In this document: positions 8,335 through 17,103 of the stretch, in pieces
Numbering within the stretch: the first letter of the stretch is position 1
How the letters are laid out: the number at the start of each line of letters is the position of its first letter
NCBI GenBank assembly: GCA_020860205.1
Contig: JAJBUU010000060.1
Span: forward strand, 1 to 53,358
Source of the DNA: Oscillospiraceae bacterium
GTDB taxonomy: Bacteria > Bacillota > Clostridia > Oscillospirales > Oscillospiraceae
Length of the DNA: 53,358 nt
Direction: 5' to 3'
Program-made: the position numbers and the translations under genes
The notes under the pieces: model-generated
Seen by the model: only the letters and a program-made list of their open reading frames with translations
Told to the model about the DNA's origin: nothing
Database searches by the model: none

Positions 8335-9257
8335 TTTTCCACTGCACCTCCCAACGGTTTTGTTTGGGTCAGGTCGTTGATATATGGCACCAGCAGGTTC
8401 ATCAGCAGAATGGAGAAGGTGACGCCCTCCGCATAGTTGCCGAATACCCGGATGGCGGCGGTGATCAGTCCGCAGCCGATACCAAAGATGGCTTTGCCCC
8501 GGTTGGTAAACGGCGAGGTGACATAGTCCGTCGCCATAAAGATGGAGCCAAGCATCACGCCGCCGGCAAAGATGGACAGCAGCGGCTGCGCGCCGCCGAA
8601 CAGCCACGAAAACAGGGCGACGGAGCCCATATAGCACAGCGGGATGGTCGGCTTGATGACCTTGCGTGCGACCAGATAGATGCCGCCGAGCAGCAGCGCA
8701 AGAACGCAGGTTTCACCCATCACGCCGCCGTGAACGCCGAGAAAGAGGTCGGGGAAATAGGACCAGTCCAGTCCGTCCATCACGCCAAGCGGCGTGGCGG
8801 AGGAGAGCGCGTCCGCGACCTTGTCAGGATAGGAGAAATCCGTAATGTTGCTTGCAAAGGAGAAGGTCAGCACGATGCGTCCGACCAGCGCGGGGTTCAT
8901 AAAGTTGCAGCCCAGCCCGCCGAACAGCATTTTTGCGAGCAGGATCGCGGCCATGTCGCCAATGACGAGCTGCCAGATGGGCATACTGACCGGCACATTC
9001 AGCGCCAGCAGTACGCCGGTGACAACGGCGGAGAGGTCGCCGATGGTGACGGGGCGGTGCAGCAGCTTTTCCCAGAGGTACTCGCAGAGCACGCAGGCCA
9101 CTGCGGAAACCGCGGTCAGGAGCAGGGCGCGCCAGCCATAGAGCAAAATCGCGGCGATGAGCGCCGGCATCAGCGCAATGACCACGTCGCGCATGATGGT
9201 GCGCGTGGAGCAGGTCGCGCGGATATGCGGGGAAACGCCGACGAGCAGTTTATCCAT
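8331..9257 (-). CDS. rnfD: Rnf complex membrane flavoprotein subunit RnfD
   Basis: The 308-residue protein has the opening SPHIRATCSTRTIMRDVVIA and repeated hydrophobic helices typical of RnfD/NqrB. The covalent FMN motif is SSATPLG with Thr155 as the expected attachment residue. A GCNFMNPALVGR segment is conserved in the family. The start overlaps the end of rnfC by eight bases. Confidence 0.97.
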   Translation of the reverse strand: MDKLLVGVSPHIRATCSTRTIMRDVVIALMPALIAAILLYGWRALLLTAVSAVACVLCEYLWEKLLHRPVTIGDLSAVVTGVLLALNVPVSMPIWQLVIGDMAAILLAKMLFGGLGCNFMNPALVGRIVLTFSFASNITDFSYPDKVADALSSATPLGVMDGLDWSYFPDLFLGVHGGVMGETCVLALLLGGIYLVARKVIKPTIPLCYMGSVALFSWLFGGAQPLLSIFAGGVMLGSIFMATDYVTSPFTNRGKAIFGIGCGLITAAIRVFGNYAEGVTFSILLMNLLVPYINDLTQTKPLGGAVEK

Positions 9258-10614
9258 TTGTCTGCGCCTCCTTTTCCGCCTGCTTTGCGGCCTTGCGTTC
9301 CGCCGCCGCAGCCTGTTCCTTTAAGTAGTTGTTCAAAAACGCTTTTGCCAGCTTGTGGCTCTCCACCAGCCGGATCTTTGCCGGACAGCCAAAGGCGCAG
9401 CAGCCGCACTCCATGCAGAGATTGAGCTTCAGCTTTTGCAGCGCCGGTGCGTCGCGCCGTTCATAGGCGTTGTGCAGCTCCACGGGCATCAGCTTCAGCG
9501 GGCAGGCGTCGATGCAACGCCCGCAGCGGATGCAGGCGGTCGGCTCCGGCAGCGCCGCGTCCTCCTCCGCAAAGCAGAGGATCGCGCCGGTGCCCTTCAC
9601 AACGGATTCCGTCGTGCCGGGGATGGCGACGCCCATCATCGGGCCGCCGAGAATGATTTTTCTCGGCTCCTTTTTGAAGCCGCCGGTGAAGTCCACCACA
9701 TCCTGCACGGAAGCGCCGATCGGGACGATCACGTTTTGCGGGTTCGCAATGGCGCTGCCGTCCACCGTGACGTATTTTTCCACCAGCGGCATACCGGTTT
9801 TGATGTAATTGGCGATGGTTTTCAGCGTGGAGGTGTTGATGACGATGCAGCCCACATCGATGGGCAGCTTGCCCTCCGGCACGATACGCCCCGTGGTGTT
9901 GTGGATCAGCACCTTTTCGCCGCCCTGCGGGTAGAGCGAGGGCAGCGTGCGCACCTCCAGCCGGTCCAGACCCTGTGTGACTTCTTTCAGCCGCCTGATG
10001 CAGGCGGGCTTGTTGTTCTCAATGCCGATGATGAGCTGCGCCTTTGGAAAATAGGTTTGCAGCAGGCGGAACCCGTCCAGAAGCAGCTCCGCGTCGTCCA
10101 GCATGGTGCGGGTATCCGCAGTGATATAAGGCTCGCACTCCGCGCCGTTGACGCAGATAAACTCCACCTTCTCCGGGTCCACGTTCAGCTTGACGGCGGT
10201 TGGGAACCCCGCGCCGCCCAGACCGACAACGCCGCTTTGCCGCACCGCGCTGATAAAGCTGGCGAAATCCGTCACCTCCGGCGGCGCCACGTCCTCGCTG
10301 ACGGTCTGCTCGCCGTCCGACTCAATGACGACGACGGAACATACCCCGCCGTGAAACAGCAGCGCTTCCTCCGCTTTTTTCACGGTGCCGGACACGCTGG
10401 CGTAGACCGGGGACGACACAGGGCCGCCCGCCTCCGCGATGAGCTGTCCGACCTTTACCGTGTCGCCCGCTTTGACAACGGGGACAGCCGGCTTTCCGAT
10501 GTTCATGGACATTGGAATTTTGACGGTTGCCGGCGCCGGCATTCGCACCGGCTGGCAATCCGCCGTGTGTTTCCGGTGCGGTACGCGCACACCGGGCAAC
10601 AATCGGATTGACAT
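9250..10614 (-). CDS. rnfC: Rnf complex NADH-oxidoreductase subunit RnfC
   Basis: RnfC is the peripheral subunit that reacts with NAD(H). The 454-residue protein has the glycine-rich nucleotide and FMN region VVGLGGAGFPTAVKL (about 129-143) and the NGAECEPYITAD segment (about 156-167). Two ferredoxin-type clusters follow at Cys361/364/367/371 and Cys400/403/406/410. The C-terminus is a short charged Ala/Lys/Glu helix, much shorter than the long repeats of proteobacterial RnfC. It is the first gene of the operon, with a good promoter about 70 bases upstream. Confidence 0.97.
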   Translation of the reverse strand: MSIRLLPGVRVPHRKHTADCQPVRMPAPATVKIPMSMNIGKPAVPVVKAGDTVKVGQLIAEAGGPVSSPVYASVSGTVKKAEEALLFHGGVCSVVVIESDGEQTVSEDVAPPEVTDFASFISAVRQSGVVGLGGAGFPTAVKLNVDPEKVEFICVNGAECEPYITADTRTMLDDAELLLDGFRLLQTYFPKAQLIIGIENNKPACIRRLKEVTQGLDRLEVRTLPSLYPQGGEKVLIHNTTGRIVPEGKLPIDVGCIVINTSTLKTIANYIKTGMPLVEKYVTVDGSAIANPQNVIVPIGASVQDVVDFTGGFKKEPRKIILGGPMMGVAIPGTTESVVKGTGAILCFAEEDAALPEPTACIRCGRCIDACPLKLMPVELHNAYERRDAPALQKLKLNLCMECGCCAFGCPAKIRLVESHKLAKAFLNNYLKEQAAAAERKAAKQAEKEAQTNG

Positions 10615-10683
10615 TGCGCATCATTCCTCCCTCTCGGTTTTTTCTGTGCTTCTTATCATTCCAATTTATGATACTAATATAAA

Positions 10684-10712
10684 ATTATAGCAAGGTCGCG
10701 CGGCAAAAGCAA
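10684..10712 (-). promoter_or_regulatory. promoter of the rnfCDGEAB operon
   Basis: On the minus strand TTGCTT (10712-10707), 17 nt, TATAAT (10689-10684). This is the only strong promoter seen ahead of rnfC. The remaining stretch 10713-10879 holds nothing I recognise. Confidence 0.7.
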
Positions 10713-10879
10713 GTGACAAAGTCTTGGCATAAAAACCAGAATTCGCAGGGTCGGGCTGTCGAAACAGGGGACATTTTGCCGAATCGCCGCATCGAACGCT
10801 TTCAGATGGCAGCAAATCGAGCGCGAAATGGTGGACGGAAGCAAATTTCGGTACTGTTTTGTCATTCTGCGCAATTCAT

Positions 10880-10908
10880 TTGACAAACCACCTGTTCCGT
10901 GATATTCT
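10880..10908 (+). promoter_or_regulatory. promoter of the BspA-like lipoprotein gene
   Basis: TTGACA (10880-10885), 17 nt, TATTCT (10903-10908), about 80 nt before the start codon. Confidence 0.65.
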
Positions 10909-10986
10909 ACACATAGATATGGTAATCTGCAATCCATAATTATATGGTAAATGCGTTATCAGAACTACAATTTAAGGAGAAAAAAG

Positions 10987-12117
10987 ATGAATGTAAAATT
11001 TCATGTGTTGTTGCCGTTGGCTCTAAGCATATGTATACTCGGCGGATGCGGTACTGAAAGTGCGGACACGGACAGCGTAACGGAACCGGAGGAAACTGCG
11101 GCGGCGGACGAAGAAATTGCCGCCGGGAATGCCATAGACAATGTGTTGAAGTCAACTATGCAGCCGGATAGTGGCTTCGTGTTTGAAGCGTTTGGTATAT
11201 TGGGAAAAAAAATCCCGGAAATCCCGAAATCAGAGATTCTTACGGTAACCTTTATAGATAGTTTGGAAACAATGCCGTCAGATGCAATCGACGTATCGGA
11301 GACGCAGGACGGTGCCGTTATGCTGTGGCTTGTGAATAACGGAGATTATGAAGATTATTATGATATGATTATCGCAGGTGACGGCGGTGTTTCCATTTCG
11401 TCGGGAGAAAATCTTTTTGCCGGTTATTCTAACCTGGTGTCCATCGCTTTTAATGGCTGCGTCTATACCGGAGATACAAAAAAGATGTCTGGTATGTTTT
11501 CCGGGTGCGAATCGCTGACGGCATTGGATTTGAGTGGGTTCGACACCAGCGGTGTGGAGGACATGAGTTTCATGTTTGAAAACTGCTCCTCCCTGACGAG
11601 TCTCGATGTGAGCGGCTTCGATACCGGCAGCGTGACGAATATGGACGGGATGTTCGCGGGATGCTCCGCCTTGCAGGAACTGGATATATCCGGTTTTGAC
11701 ATGAGCAACGTGGCTTCATCGGCGAATATGCTGCCGGAGATCGGTCAGCAGACACAGCAGGAAACGGAAACCACTGCTGTGGAAACAGCCTATGGCGAGG
11801 GAACTTATTATGTTTTCGCGGCAAAAGAATACACGCGGACAATATCCGATGGCAGCACAGACTCTGGCATCTCTGAACATTGTTTTTACTGGCTCGATGG
11901 TGATTTGGTGTTTCATGAATACGATTGCATATTTGATGAGACAGAAGATGGGAAAGGAAGCTACGGAAAGCATCCGAGAGACGGATGGGAATATGTTTCA
12001 ATTGAGAAATGTAGATATTATCAAATGACCGTGGAACAGGTGATCGAGATATTGGAAACAGCAGGGTATACGATTGATGCCGGAACGGTATGGCGTTATG
12101 ATCAATTCGACTATTGA
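10987..12117 (+). CDS. lipoprotein with BspA-like (DUF285) leucine-rich repeats
   Basis: The 376-residue protein begins with a lipoprotein signal (MNVKFHVLLPLALS, lipobox ILGGC with Cys21), so it should be anchored on the outer face of the membrane. Residues about 165-248 hold three to four repeats of the type MFSGCESLTALDLSGFDTSG, the BspA/DUF285 class of surface leucine-rich repeats. The C-terminal 110 residues form a separate domain with Tyr/Trp-rich strands that I do not recognise. AAGGAG precedes the ATG. A/T content is higher than in the neighbouring rnf and spm genes, suggesting horizontal acquisition. It has its own promoter and terminator. Confidence 0.85.
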   Translation: MNVKFHVLLPLALSICILGGCGTESADTDSVTEPEETAAADEEIAAGNAIDNVLKSTMQPDSGFVFEAFGILGKKIPEIPKSEILTVTFIDSLETMPSDAIDVSETQDGAVMLWLVNNGDYEDYYDMIIAGDGGVSISSGENLFAGYSNLVSIAFNGCVYTGDTKKMSGMFSGCESLTALDLSGFDTSGVEDMSFMFENCSSLTSLDVSGFDTGSVTNMDGMFAGCSALQELDISGFDMSNVASSANMLPEIGQQTQQETETTAVETAYGEGTYYVFAAKEYTRTISDGSTDSGISEHCFYWLDGDLVFHEYDCIFDETEDGKGSYGKHPRDGWEYVSIEKCRYYQMTVEQVIEILETAGYTIDAGTVWRYDQFDY

Positions 12118-12139
12118 CCCAAATCACACCACAACATTC

Positions 12140-12180
12140 AAAAGCAGCGTGGAGACTTCGGTTTCCGCGCTGCTTTTTTG
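12140..12180 (+). terminator. terminator after the BspA-like lipoprotein
   Basis: AAAGCAGCG and GGAGAC arms pair with GTTTCC and CGCTGCTTT around a TTCG loop, and the stem is followed by TTTTTT. It is a very stable tetraloop hairpin. Confidence 0.9.
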
Positions 12181-12271
12181 CATTTCGGGAATCGCGGTAC
12201 ATTCCTATGATAATCCCGCGCGGCGCGGCATAAAATACCTTGAAAAAAACGATGAGGAGGGGGAGCGAACG

Positions 12272-12850
12272 ATGCTGTTATCCTGCATATGGCTGCTGAT
12301 GCTGGCCGCGTCGCTGCTCTGCGGCGCGGCGACAGGCCACGCGGCGGCGGTGAGCGCGGCGGTCACGGAGGGCGCGGGCGCTGCGGTCACGCTGGTCGTT
12401 GGACTTGCGGGGGCGATGGCGCTGTGGTCGGCGGTGCTGGAGGTCATGGCGCAGAGCGGGCTGACGGATGCGCTCAGTCGGCTGCTGCGTCCGCTGCTGT
12501 GCCGCGTCTATCCAAAGAGCTTCCGTGACCCGGACTGTGCGGCGGCGCTTTCGGCCAACTTTTCCGCGAATCTGCTGGGGCTGGGCAATGCGGCTACGCC
12601 CGCAGGACTGCGCGCGGCGCGCCTGATGGCGAACGGGAGCGGCGTCGCGGGCGACGAGCTGTGCCGTCTTGTGGTGATGAACACCGCCTCCGTGCAGCTC
12701 TTACCGGCGACGGTGGCGGCGGTGCGCGCCGCACTGGGGAGCGCCGCGCCGTTCGATATTCTGCCCTGCGTCTGGCTGACCTCGCTCTGTTCGGTCGGGA
12801 CGGGGCTGCTCTGCGCGCGGCTGCTGGAACGTCTGGCGGTCAGACGGTGA
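12272..12850 (+). CDS. spmA: spore maturation protein A
   Basis: SpmA is a membrane protein involved in spore-core dehydration. The start ATG at 12272 follows GAGGAGGGGGA. The 192-residue protein has the family core ANFSANLLGLGNAATPAGL and a nucleoside-recognition (Gate) fold with several membrane helices. It ends in TGA overlapping the GTG of spmB. The start region is followed by an Ala-rich, very GC-rich stretch. spmAB also occurs in some lineages that do not form visible spores, so it indicates lineage rather than proven sporulation. Confidence 0.93.
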   Translation: MLLSCIWLLMLAASLLCGAATGHAAAVSAAVTEGAGAAVTLVVGLAGAMALWSAVLEVMAQSGLTDALSRLLRPLLCRVYPKSFRDPDCAAALSANFSANLLGLGNAATPAGLRAARLMANGSGVAGDELCRLVVMNTASVQLLPATVAAVRAALGSAAPFDILPCVWLTSLCSVGTGLLCARLLERLAVRR

Positions 12851-13365
12851 CGGCGCTGCTTGTCCCCACACTGCTGCTGGCCGTTGGCGCGTGGGGACTT
12901 TATCGCCGGGTGGACGTGTTCTCGGCGCTCTGCACGGGGGCGAAGTCCGGTCTGAAAACCGCCATGGGGATACTTCCCCAGCTCGTGGTGCTGCTTTCGG
13001 CGGTCTATATGCTGCGCGCGTCCGGTGCGTTGCAGATGCTCTCCGCGCTGTTTGCGCCGCTGTTCCGGCTGCTGGGTATCCCGGCGGAAACGGCGGCGCT
13101 GGTTTTTCTGCGTCCGGTCAGCGGCAGCGGAGCGCTTGCCGCCGGAAGCGAGCTGATCGCGGCTTACGGCGCGGATAGCTACATTGGCCGCTGTGCTGCC
13201 GTCATGCTCGGCAGTACGGAAACGACGTTTTATGTCGTGGCGGTCTATTTTGGCGGCGCGCAGATACGCCGGACGCGCCATGCGGTCCCGGCGGCGCTGG
13301 CTGCCGACCTTGCCGGATTTGCCGCCGCCGCGCTCTCCGTGCGGCTGTTTTTTCCAACAACGTAG
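12847..13365 (+). CDS. spmB: spore maturation protein B
   Basis: The 172-residue protein starts at GTG 12847, overlapping the spmA stop by four bases (GTGA). Family motifs are GLKTAMGILPQLVVLLSAVY, FLRPVSGSGALA and MLGSTETTFYVVAVYFGG. It is a multi-helix membrane protein of the same Gate-domain superfamily as SpmA, with which it acts. Confidence 0.94.
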   Translation: MTALLVPTLLLAVGAWGLYRRVDVFSALCTGAKSGLKTAMGILPQLVVLLSAVYMLRASGALQMLSALFAPLFRLLGIPAETAALVFLRPVSGSGALAAGSELIAAYGADSYIGRCAAVMLGSTETTFYVVAVYFGGAQIRRTRHAVPAALAADLAGFAAAALSVRLFFPTT

Positions 13366-13386
13366 GGGGTCGGGTTTCGTTGCTGT

Positions 13387-13770
13387 AGGCAGGGTTTCGC
13401 TCCTGCGGGAGCGACCTGCTTTCGCTACGCGGCGAAAGCAGGCAAAGACGCGCTCGAAGAAGGGGGACTTCCGAATGTCCCCCTTCTCCAAGACCTTAAC
13501 CCCCTAACGGCTCAAGGGAGCTTTCGCCCCCTTGAGAATCCCCCGTGCGGGACGCAGAAGCAGCACAAATTTTTATGCTTTGATTTCCCTCTTGCATGGG
13601 GATTTCCAAAAGGGGCGCGCCCCTTTTGGCCGTTGGGGAGAGGTACAGGAGAGGGGGATTCGGAACCCCCTCTCCTGTCGTGCCTTTGTTTACTTTCCCC
13701 ACGTCGGGAAAGTAAATCGTCGCCGCAGCGACGAAACCCGGCCCGCTCCCGCAGGAGCGAAACCCTGCCT
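13387..13770. repeat. hairpin-dense element bounded by a 27-bp perfect inverted repeat
   Basis: The 27 bases at 13387-13413 are the exact reverse complement of 13744-13770. Between them lie consecutive perfect short palindromes: 13415-13442 (CCTGCTTTCGC arms), 13459-13486 (GAAGGGGGAC arms), 13511-13536 (CTCAAGGG arms), 13606-13629 (24-nt uninterrupted palindrome), 13645-13678 (ACAGGAGAGGGGG arms), 13689-13716 (TTTACTTTCCC arms) and 13718-13733 (CGTCGC arms). Part of it (about 13717-13739) recurs inverted and identical at 16871-16893. No protein is encoded. It resembles a composite REP or MITE-like element. Confidence 0.7.
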
Positions 13771-13882
13771 CACCCTGCCCCCGGCGGCGCAGCCGCCTCC
13801 CTGCGCCGCGCTTAAAAACTTCTGTATGCAGAAAGAAAGCGCCGGTGGCTTAAAAAAATTATACTTTGGACGAAAAAAACAG

Positions 13883-13911
13883 TTGAAAAATGAAATCAAA
13901 TCCGTTATAAT
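13883..13911 (+). promoter_or_regulatory. promoter of the 887-residue SLH protein gene
   Basis: TTGAAA (13883-13888), 17 nt, TATAAT (13906-13911). It predicts a leader of about 160 nt. Confidence 0.75.
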
Positions 13912-13990
13912 CGTTCTAACTGTAGGATGGAGTGGATTTATCCGCTGGGGTCTGCCCGGCGGAGCGCCGCCCGCCCCGGACTGCGGAGAG

Positions 13991-14038
13991 CCGCTGATGC
14001 AGGCGCCATGTTTCGGCGTCCGACGTCTGCATCAGCGG
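13991..14038 (+). promoter_or_regulatory. stable hairpin in the SLH-protein mRNA leader
   Basis: CCGCTGATGCAG (13991-14002) pairs perfectly with CTGCATCAGCGG (14027-14038), with a smaller CGCC/GGCG stem inside. It is not followed by a clean U-run, so mRNA stabilisation or translation control is more likely than termination. Confidence 0.6.
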
Positions 14039-14076
14039 TTCTAAAAAATCTAAAATTTTTTCAGGGAGGAAAAACC

Positions 14077-16740
14077 ATGAAGAAAAAGCGTTTACTATCG
14101 TGTGTTCTTATCGTGGCGCTTCTGCTCTCGCTGTGCGCGATCGGCGTGGGCGCGGCCACGGTGGACGACTTCACGGACGTCAGCCCCGATGACTGGTACT
14201 ATGACGCAGTCAGCGAGGTCGCAGCGGCTGGTTATTTCAACGGCACCAGCGCAACGACGTTCGATCCCCAGCTCACGATGACCCGCGCGATGTTTGTCAC
14301 TGTTTTGGCCCGGTTTGACGGCGCAACCGTGGATAACAGTGCGGACACCACATTTGCCGATGTGCCCACCGGGCAGTATTATACCGGCGCGGTCGCATGG
14401 GCGGCGGAGAACGGACTGGTGCAGGGCTACGGCGGCAATGCCTTTGGCACCTCTAACCCCATCACCCGTCAGGATATGGCGGTGCTGATGACACGTTACA
14501 TTGCCTATTATGAGGCAAAGAACAGCATTGCGGCGACCACCAGCGCAAAGGGAAGCGAAACCACGCATGACGTGGTGGACGACCCCGCGGAATTTGCGGA
14601 CGCGGCGTCCATCGCGGCTTACGCGACCGAAGCGGTCGTGGAGTGCGCGAACTATGGCCTGCTGATCGGTGATGATAACGGCAACTTCCGCCCGACGGCT
14701 TCTGCCACCCGTGCGGAGGCGGCGACGGTCATCTCCCGCCTGAGCTGGACTGTAGAGGAAATCGACAGACTTTCCAGCGGCGGCGGCGGTGGCGGCGGTG
14801 GTGGCGGCCCCACTACCTACTATCTGAAGCTCGACCCGAATGGCGGTGCGCTGGACGCGAGTGTAACGGTATACGAAACAAATGATGGAGTAGCAACCAT
14901 CAGAAAGAGCAGCAAAACCTTTACGCTCAGCGATTATCCGGCGATCCTCAGCGGTTATACGCTCGCTGGCTGGAACACGAGTGCCGACGGTACAGGGACT
15001 GCATATGCTACAACGGACACCTACACAAGCTCCGCTACATCCAAGACCAGCAACAAACTGGAAACGCTGTATGCCCAGTGGAAGGAAGCCACGGACGAGA
15101 CCTACACGCTGACCTATAGCTTCGAGGACGCTGTGCTGACGATTGGCGAGGGCGACACCGCCGAAACTTGGTACGATACTTATCCAGTAGAAGTTACGGC
15201 TGGTACTGTGACGGTCATTTCGGAGGCCCCGGAAAAGGACGGTTACACGTTCAAAGTCTGGAAGGACGAGGCCGGCACCGAATATAATCCGGGTGGTACA
15301 ATCACCGTGGATGCCGATATTACGCTGACCGCAGATTTTGACGCTGACGTGATTAACACGGGTGACAAGATCGGCGAAGGGGTTGTAACGGCAATGGAAT
15401 CGTTTGAAACAGCGCTGAAGAGCGGAATCGAGACATTTAGCAACACGGCCATCGCAGCAAGCGCATCCGGAACAACATACGGCGATGTTGGCTCCGTTAT
15501 ACCTAGTGATGGTGCAGATAGTTACGTAGATATTTACACTGATTCAAGCTGGTATATCGGCAAATTGGATGAAGATGCTACTCGTACCGTGACGCTGAAC
15601 CTCACCGTGGAGACCGGCGATGCGGACAGTTTGACCGAAATTGCGGCGTTTGCCATCGAGGTGGCAAGATACATCGTGGTTGACGGCTCGTTGAGCAATG
15701 ACATGCTGAACGATGTGATTGCTGCCGTTGTAGATGGAGTAGAAGATGCCACCGGGTTTAATGTCTCTATCGACAAATCGATTTTGACGAACAGCATCAG
15801 GAATGCACTGCATATGCAGGGCGGCAGCTTCTGGGTAGCCAGCAGCATCGGCGAATATATAGACGCTGCGGCTGTGACGATAGATCAGGGTATTAGCGTC
15901 CTTGGCGATGTTGTGCTTAACCTCACTGTAGCGGAGGATGGTACTATTTCTCTGGATACCGAAAACGGCACGCTGACCGAGCAGTTGACAAACTGCGCAA
16001 CCGCGCTGGCGGTGCAGATGTTCCTCGATTTGCAGGACAATCTGAACGGTAAAACCACGGATACCGTTACCGTTTCTCCCACGTTCACGGTCGAGTTCAC
16101 ATTGAAACCGGAGTACGAAGATGAACTGGGTGTGTTTGCCACCAAATATGAGGTGGTAAGCAATGTGGAGTTCAACAGCAACAACACCGTTCTGTTTTCA
16201 GGGGATGGATTCGACTTTAGCATTGCGCTGAACATGGCGAACGAAGACTTGATTAAAAAATACGAGAGCGGCTTTGAGCGTCTGCTAAATTCCAAACGAC
16301 TTAGCAATTTGTTGAGCAGCTATGACGGAGATGTTGATACGGTTAAGGCTACGCTGAACCAGTTGGCTAAAGTTGATAAAATGCAGGAAGTCCCCGTAAG
16401 CGATTTGGTGGAAATCTTGAACTCTGGTCTGTTTGATGCCTATAATGGAACGGTTGGAACGATGGTCGGCAGACTCTCTACCGCCATTGACAGTCTGAAA
16501 GGACTGATTCCCGCATCCGTTGAAGGTATGATTGTGGTCAACTCCATTGAGATCAACGGAACGGATGTTAAGGACACATTGGCCGACATCGACACAGTAT
16601 CTGAGTTTGCTGAGCTGCTGAATAAAGTTGACATTAACGACCTGACCGTTGGTGACTTGGAGGTCGTGGTTAACCTTACGGTAACATCTGAAAGCTACTC
16701 CGTAACATCGAATATCACGCTTTGCGTCAATTATGATTGA
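14077..16740 (+). CDS. S-layer-type surface protein: three SLH domains, Gly10 linker, InlB-type repeats
   Basis: The ATG at 14077 follows AGGGAGGA and starts a signal peptide cleaved near GVGAA. Three SLH domains (about 30-78, 92-142, 168-222) should bind secondary cell-wall polymer. A run of ten glycines (235-244) separates them from a Listeria-Bacteroides/InlB-type repeat (about 248-337, with GYTLAGWNTSADGTG) and a second partial one (GYTFKVWKDEAGTEYNPG). The remaining 500 residues are acidic, beta-rich, Asn/Thr-rich, and contain no domain I recognise. The protein is 887 residues long. It has its own promoter, leader hairpin and downstream hairpins. It may be a structural S-layer or adhesion protein. 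Confidence 0.92.
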   Translation: MKKKRLLSCVLIVALLLSLCAIGVGAATVDDFTDVSPDDWYYDAVSEVAAAGYFNGTSATTFDPQLTMTRAMFVTVLARFDGATVDNSADTTFADVPTGQYYTGAVAWAAENGLVQGYGGNAFGTSNPITRQDMAVLMTRYIAYYEAKNSIAATTSAKGSETTHDVVDDPAEFADAASIAAYATEAVVECANYGLLIGDDNGNFRPTASATRAEAATVISRLSWTVEEIDRLSSGGGGGGGGGGPTTYYLKLDPNGGALDASVTVYETNDGVATIRKSSKTFTLSDYPAILSGYTLAGWNTSADGTGTAYATTDTYTSSATSKTSNKLETLYAQWKEATDETYTLTYSFEDAVLTIGEGDTAETWYDTYPVEVTAGTVTVISEAPEKDGYTFKVWKDEAGTEYNPGGTITVDADITLTADFDADVINTGDKIGEGVVTAMESFETALKSGIETFSNTAIAASASGTTYGDVGSVIPSDGADSYVDIYTDSSWYIGKLDEDATRTVTLNLTVETGDADSLTEIAAFAIEVARYIVVDGSLSNDMLNDVIAAVVDGVEDATGFNVSIDKSILTNSIRNALHMQGGSFWVASSIGEYIDAAAVTIDQGISVLGDVVLNLTVAEDGTISLDTENGTLTEQLTNCATALAVQMFLDLQDNLNGKTTDTVTVSPTFTVEFTLKPEYEDELGVFATKYEVVSNVEFNSNNTVLFSGDGFDFSIALNMANEDLIKKYESGFERLLNSKRLSNLLSSYDGDVDTVKATLNQLAKVDKMQEVPVSDLVEILNSGLFDAYNGTVGTMVGRLSTAIDSLKGLIPASVEGMIVVNSIEINGTDVKDTLADIDTVSEFAELLNKVDINDLTVGDLEVVVNLTVTSESYSVTSNITLCVNYD

Positions 16741-16794
16741 CACCAATGCGTAATTCCCGGCATTCCCCACGCAAACGCAAAAACACATGAACCA

Positions 16795-16909
16795 AAAAGC
16801 TCCCCCGAAGCGCTCTCGCGCTCCGGGGGAGCTTCGCATTCGACGGCAAAGCAGGCAAAGGCACAGGGCAGGGTTTCGTCGCTGCGGCGACGAAACTCTG
16901 CCCTGCGTT
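16795..16909. repeat. two tandem palindromes downstream of the SLH-protein gene
   Basis: The first hairpin (16797-16834) has AAGCTCCCCCG/CGGGGGAGCTT arms; its T-run is on the minus-strand side, so it terminates plus-strand transcription only weakly. The second (about 16867-16905) has GGCAGGGTTTCGTCGC arms with a three-base loop. Its core at 16871-16893 is identical, inverted, to part of the element at 13717-13739. Confidence 0.65.
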
Positions 16910-16933
16910 GCAAAAGCTGGGCGCTCCTGCCGC

Positions 16934-16974
16934 TTTATGCAGCGCTGCCTTATAAATAAACGCTCTCGCCCTGC
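16934..16974 (+). repeat. dispersed ~40-nt repeat, copy 1
   Basis: This stretch, containing GCTGCCTTATAAATAAACGC, matches the reverse complement of 44205-44243 with only about four mismatches. Both copies are intergenic. Confidence 0.65.
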
Positions 16975-17073
16975 TTCCGCTTGTCATAGGGCGCGGCAAA
17001 GGCCGAATCTTGAATGCATTTTTAAAATTCCTGTTTTTCCAAACTGCGAAGGGCAGACCGTCCCGAAAACAGG

Positions 17074-17103
17074 TTGACATTCTGTTAAAAGATATGCTAC
17101 AAT
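17074..17103 (+). promoter_or_regulatory. promoter of the SLH/CAP protein gene
   Basis: TTGACA (17074-17079), 18 nt, TACAAT (17098-17103). Confidence 0.65.

Larger units (their letters stand above)
13366..14076 (+). other. 711-bp gene-free stretch upstream of the S-layer-type gene
   Basis: No plausible coding region is present on either strand. The stretch holds the inverted-repeat element at 13387-13770, then a GC-rich filler with GGCGGC/GCCGCC arms, the promoter at 13883 and the leader hairpin at 13991 of the SLH-protein gene. Confidence 0.7.

Noticed and set aside
12074-12271. upstream extension of spmA
   Set aside because: It would cross the lipoprotein gene and its terminator. The ribosome site and conserved N-terminus support ATG 12272.
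13527-13815. small plus-strand reading frames in the hairpin-dense region
   Set aside because: They run through perfect palindromes, have no ribosome site and encode low-complexity Arg/Pro/Ser sequence.
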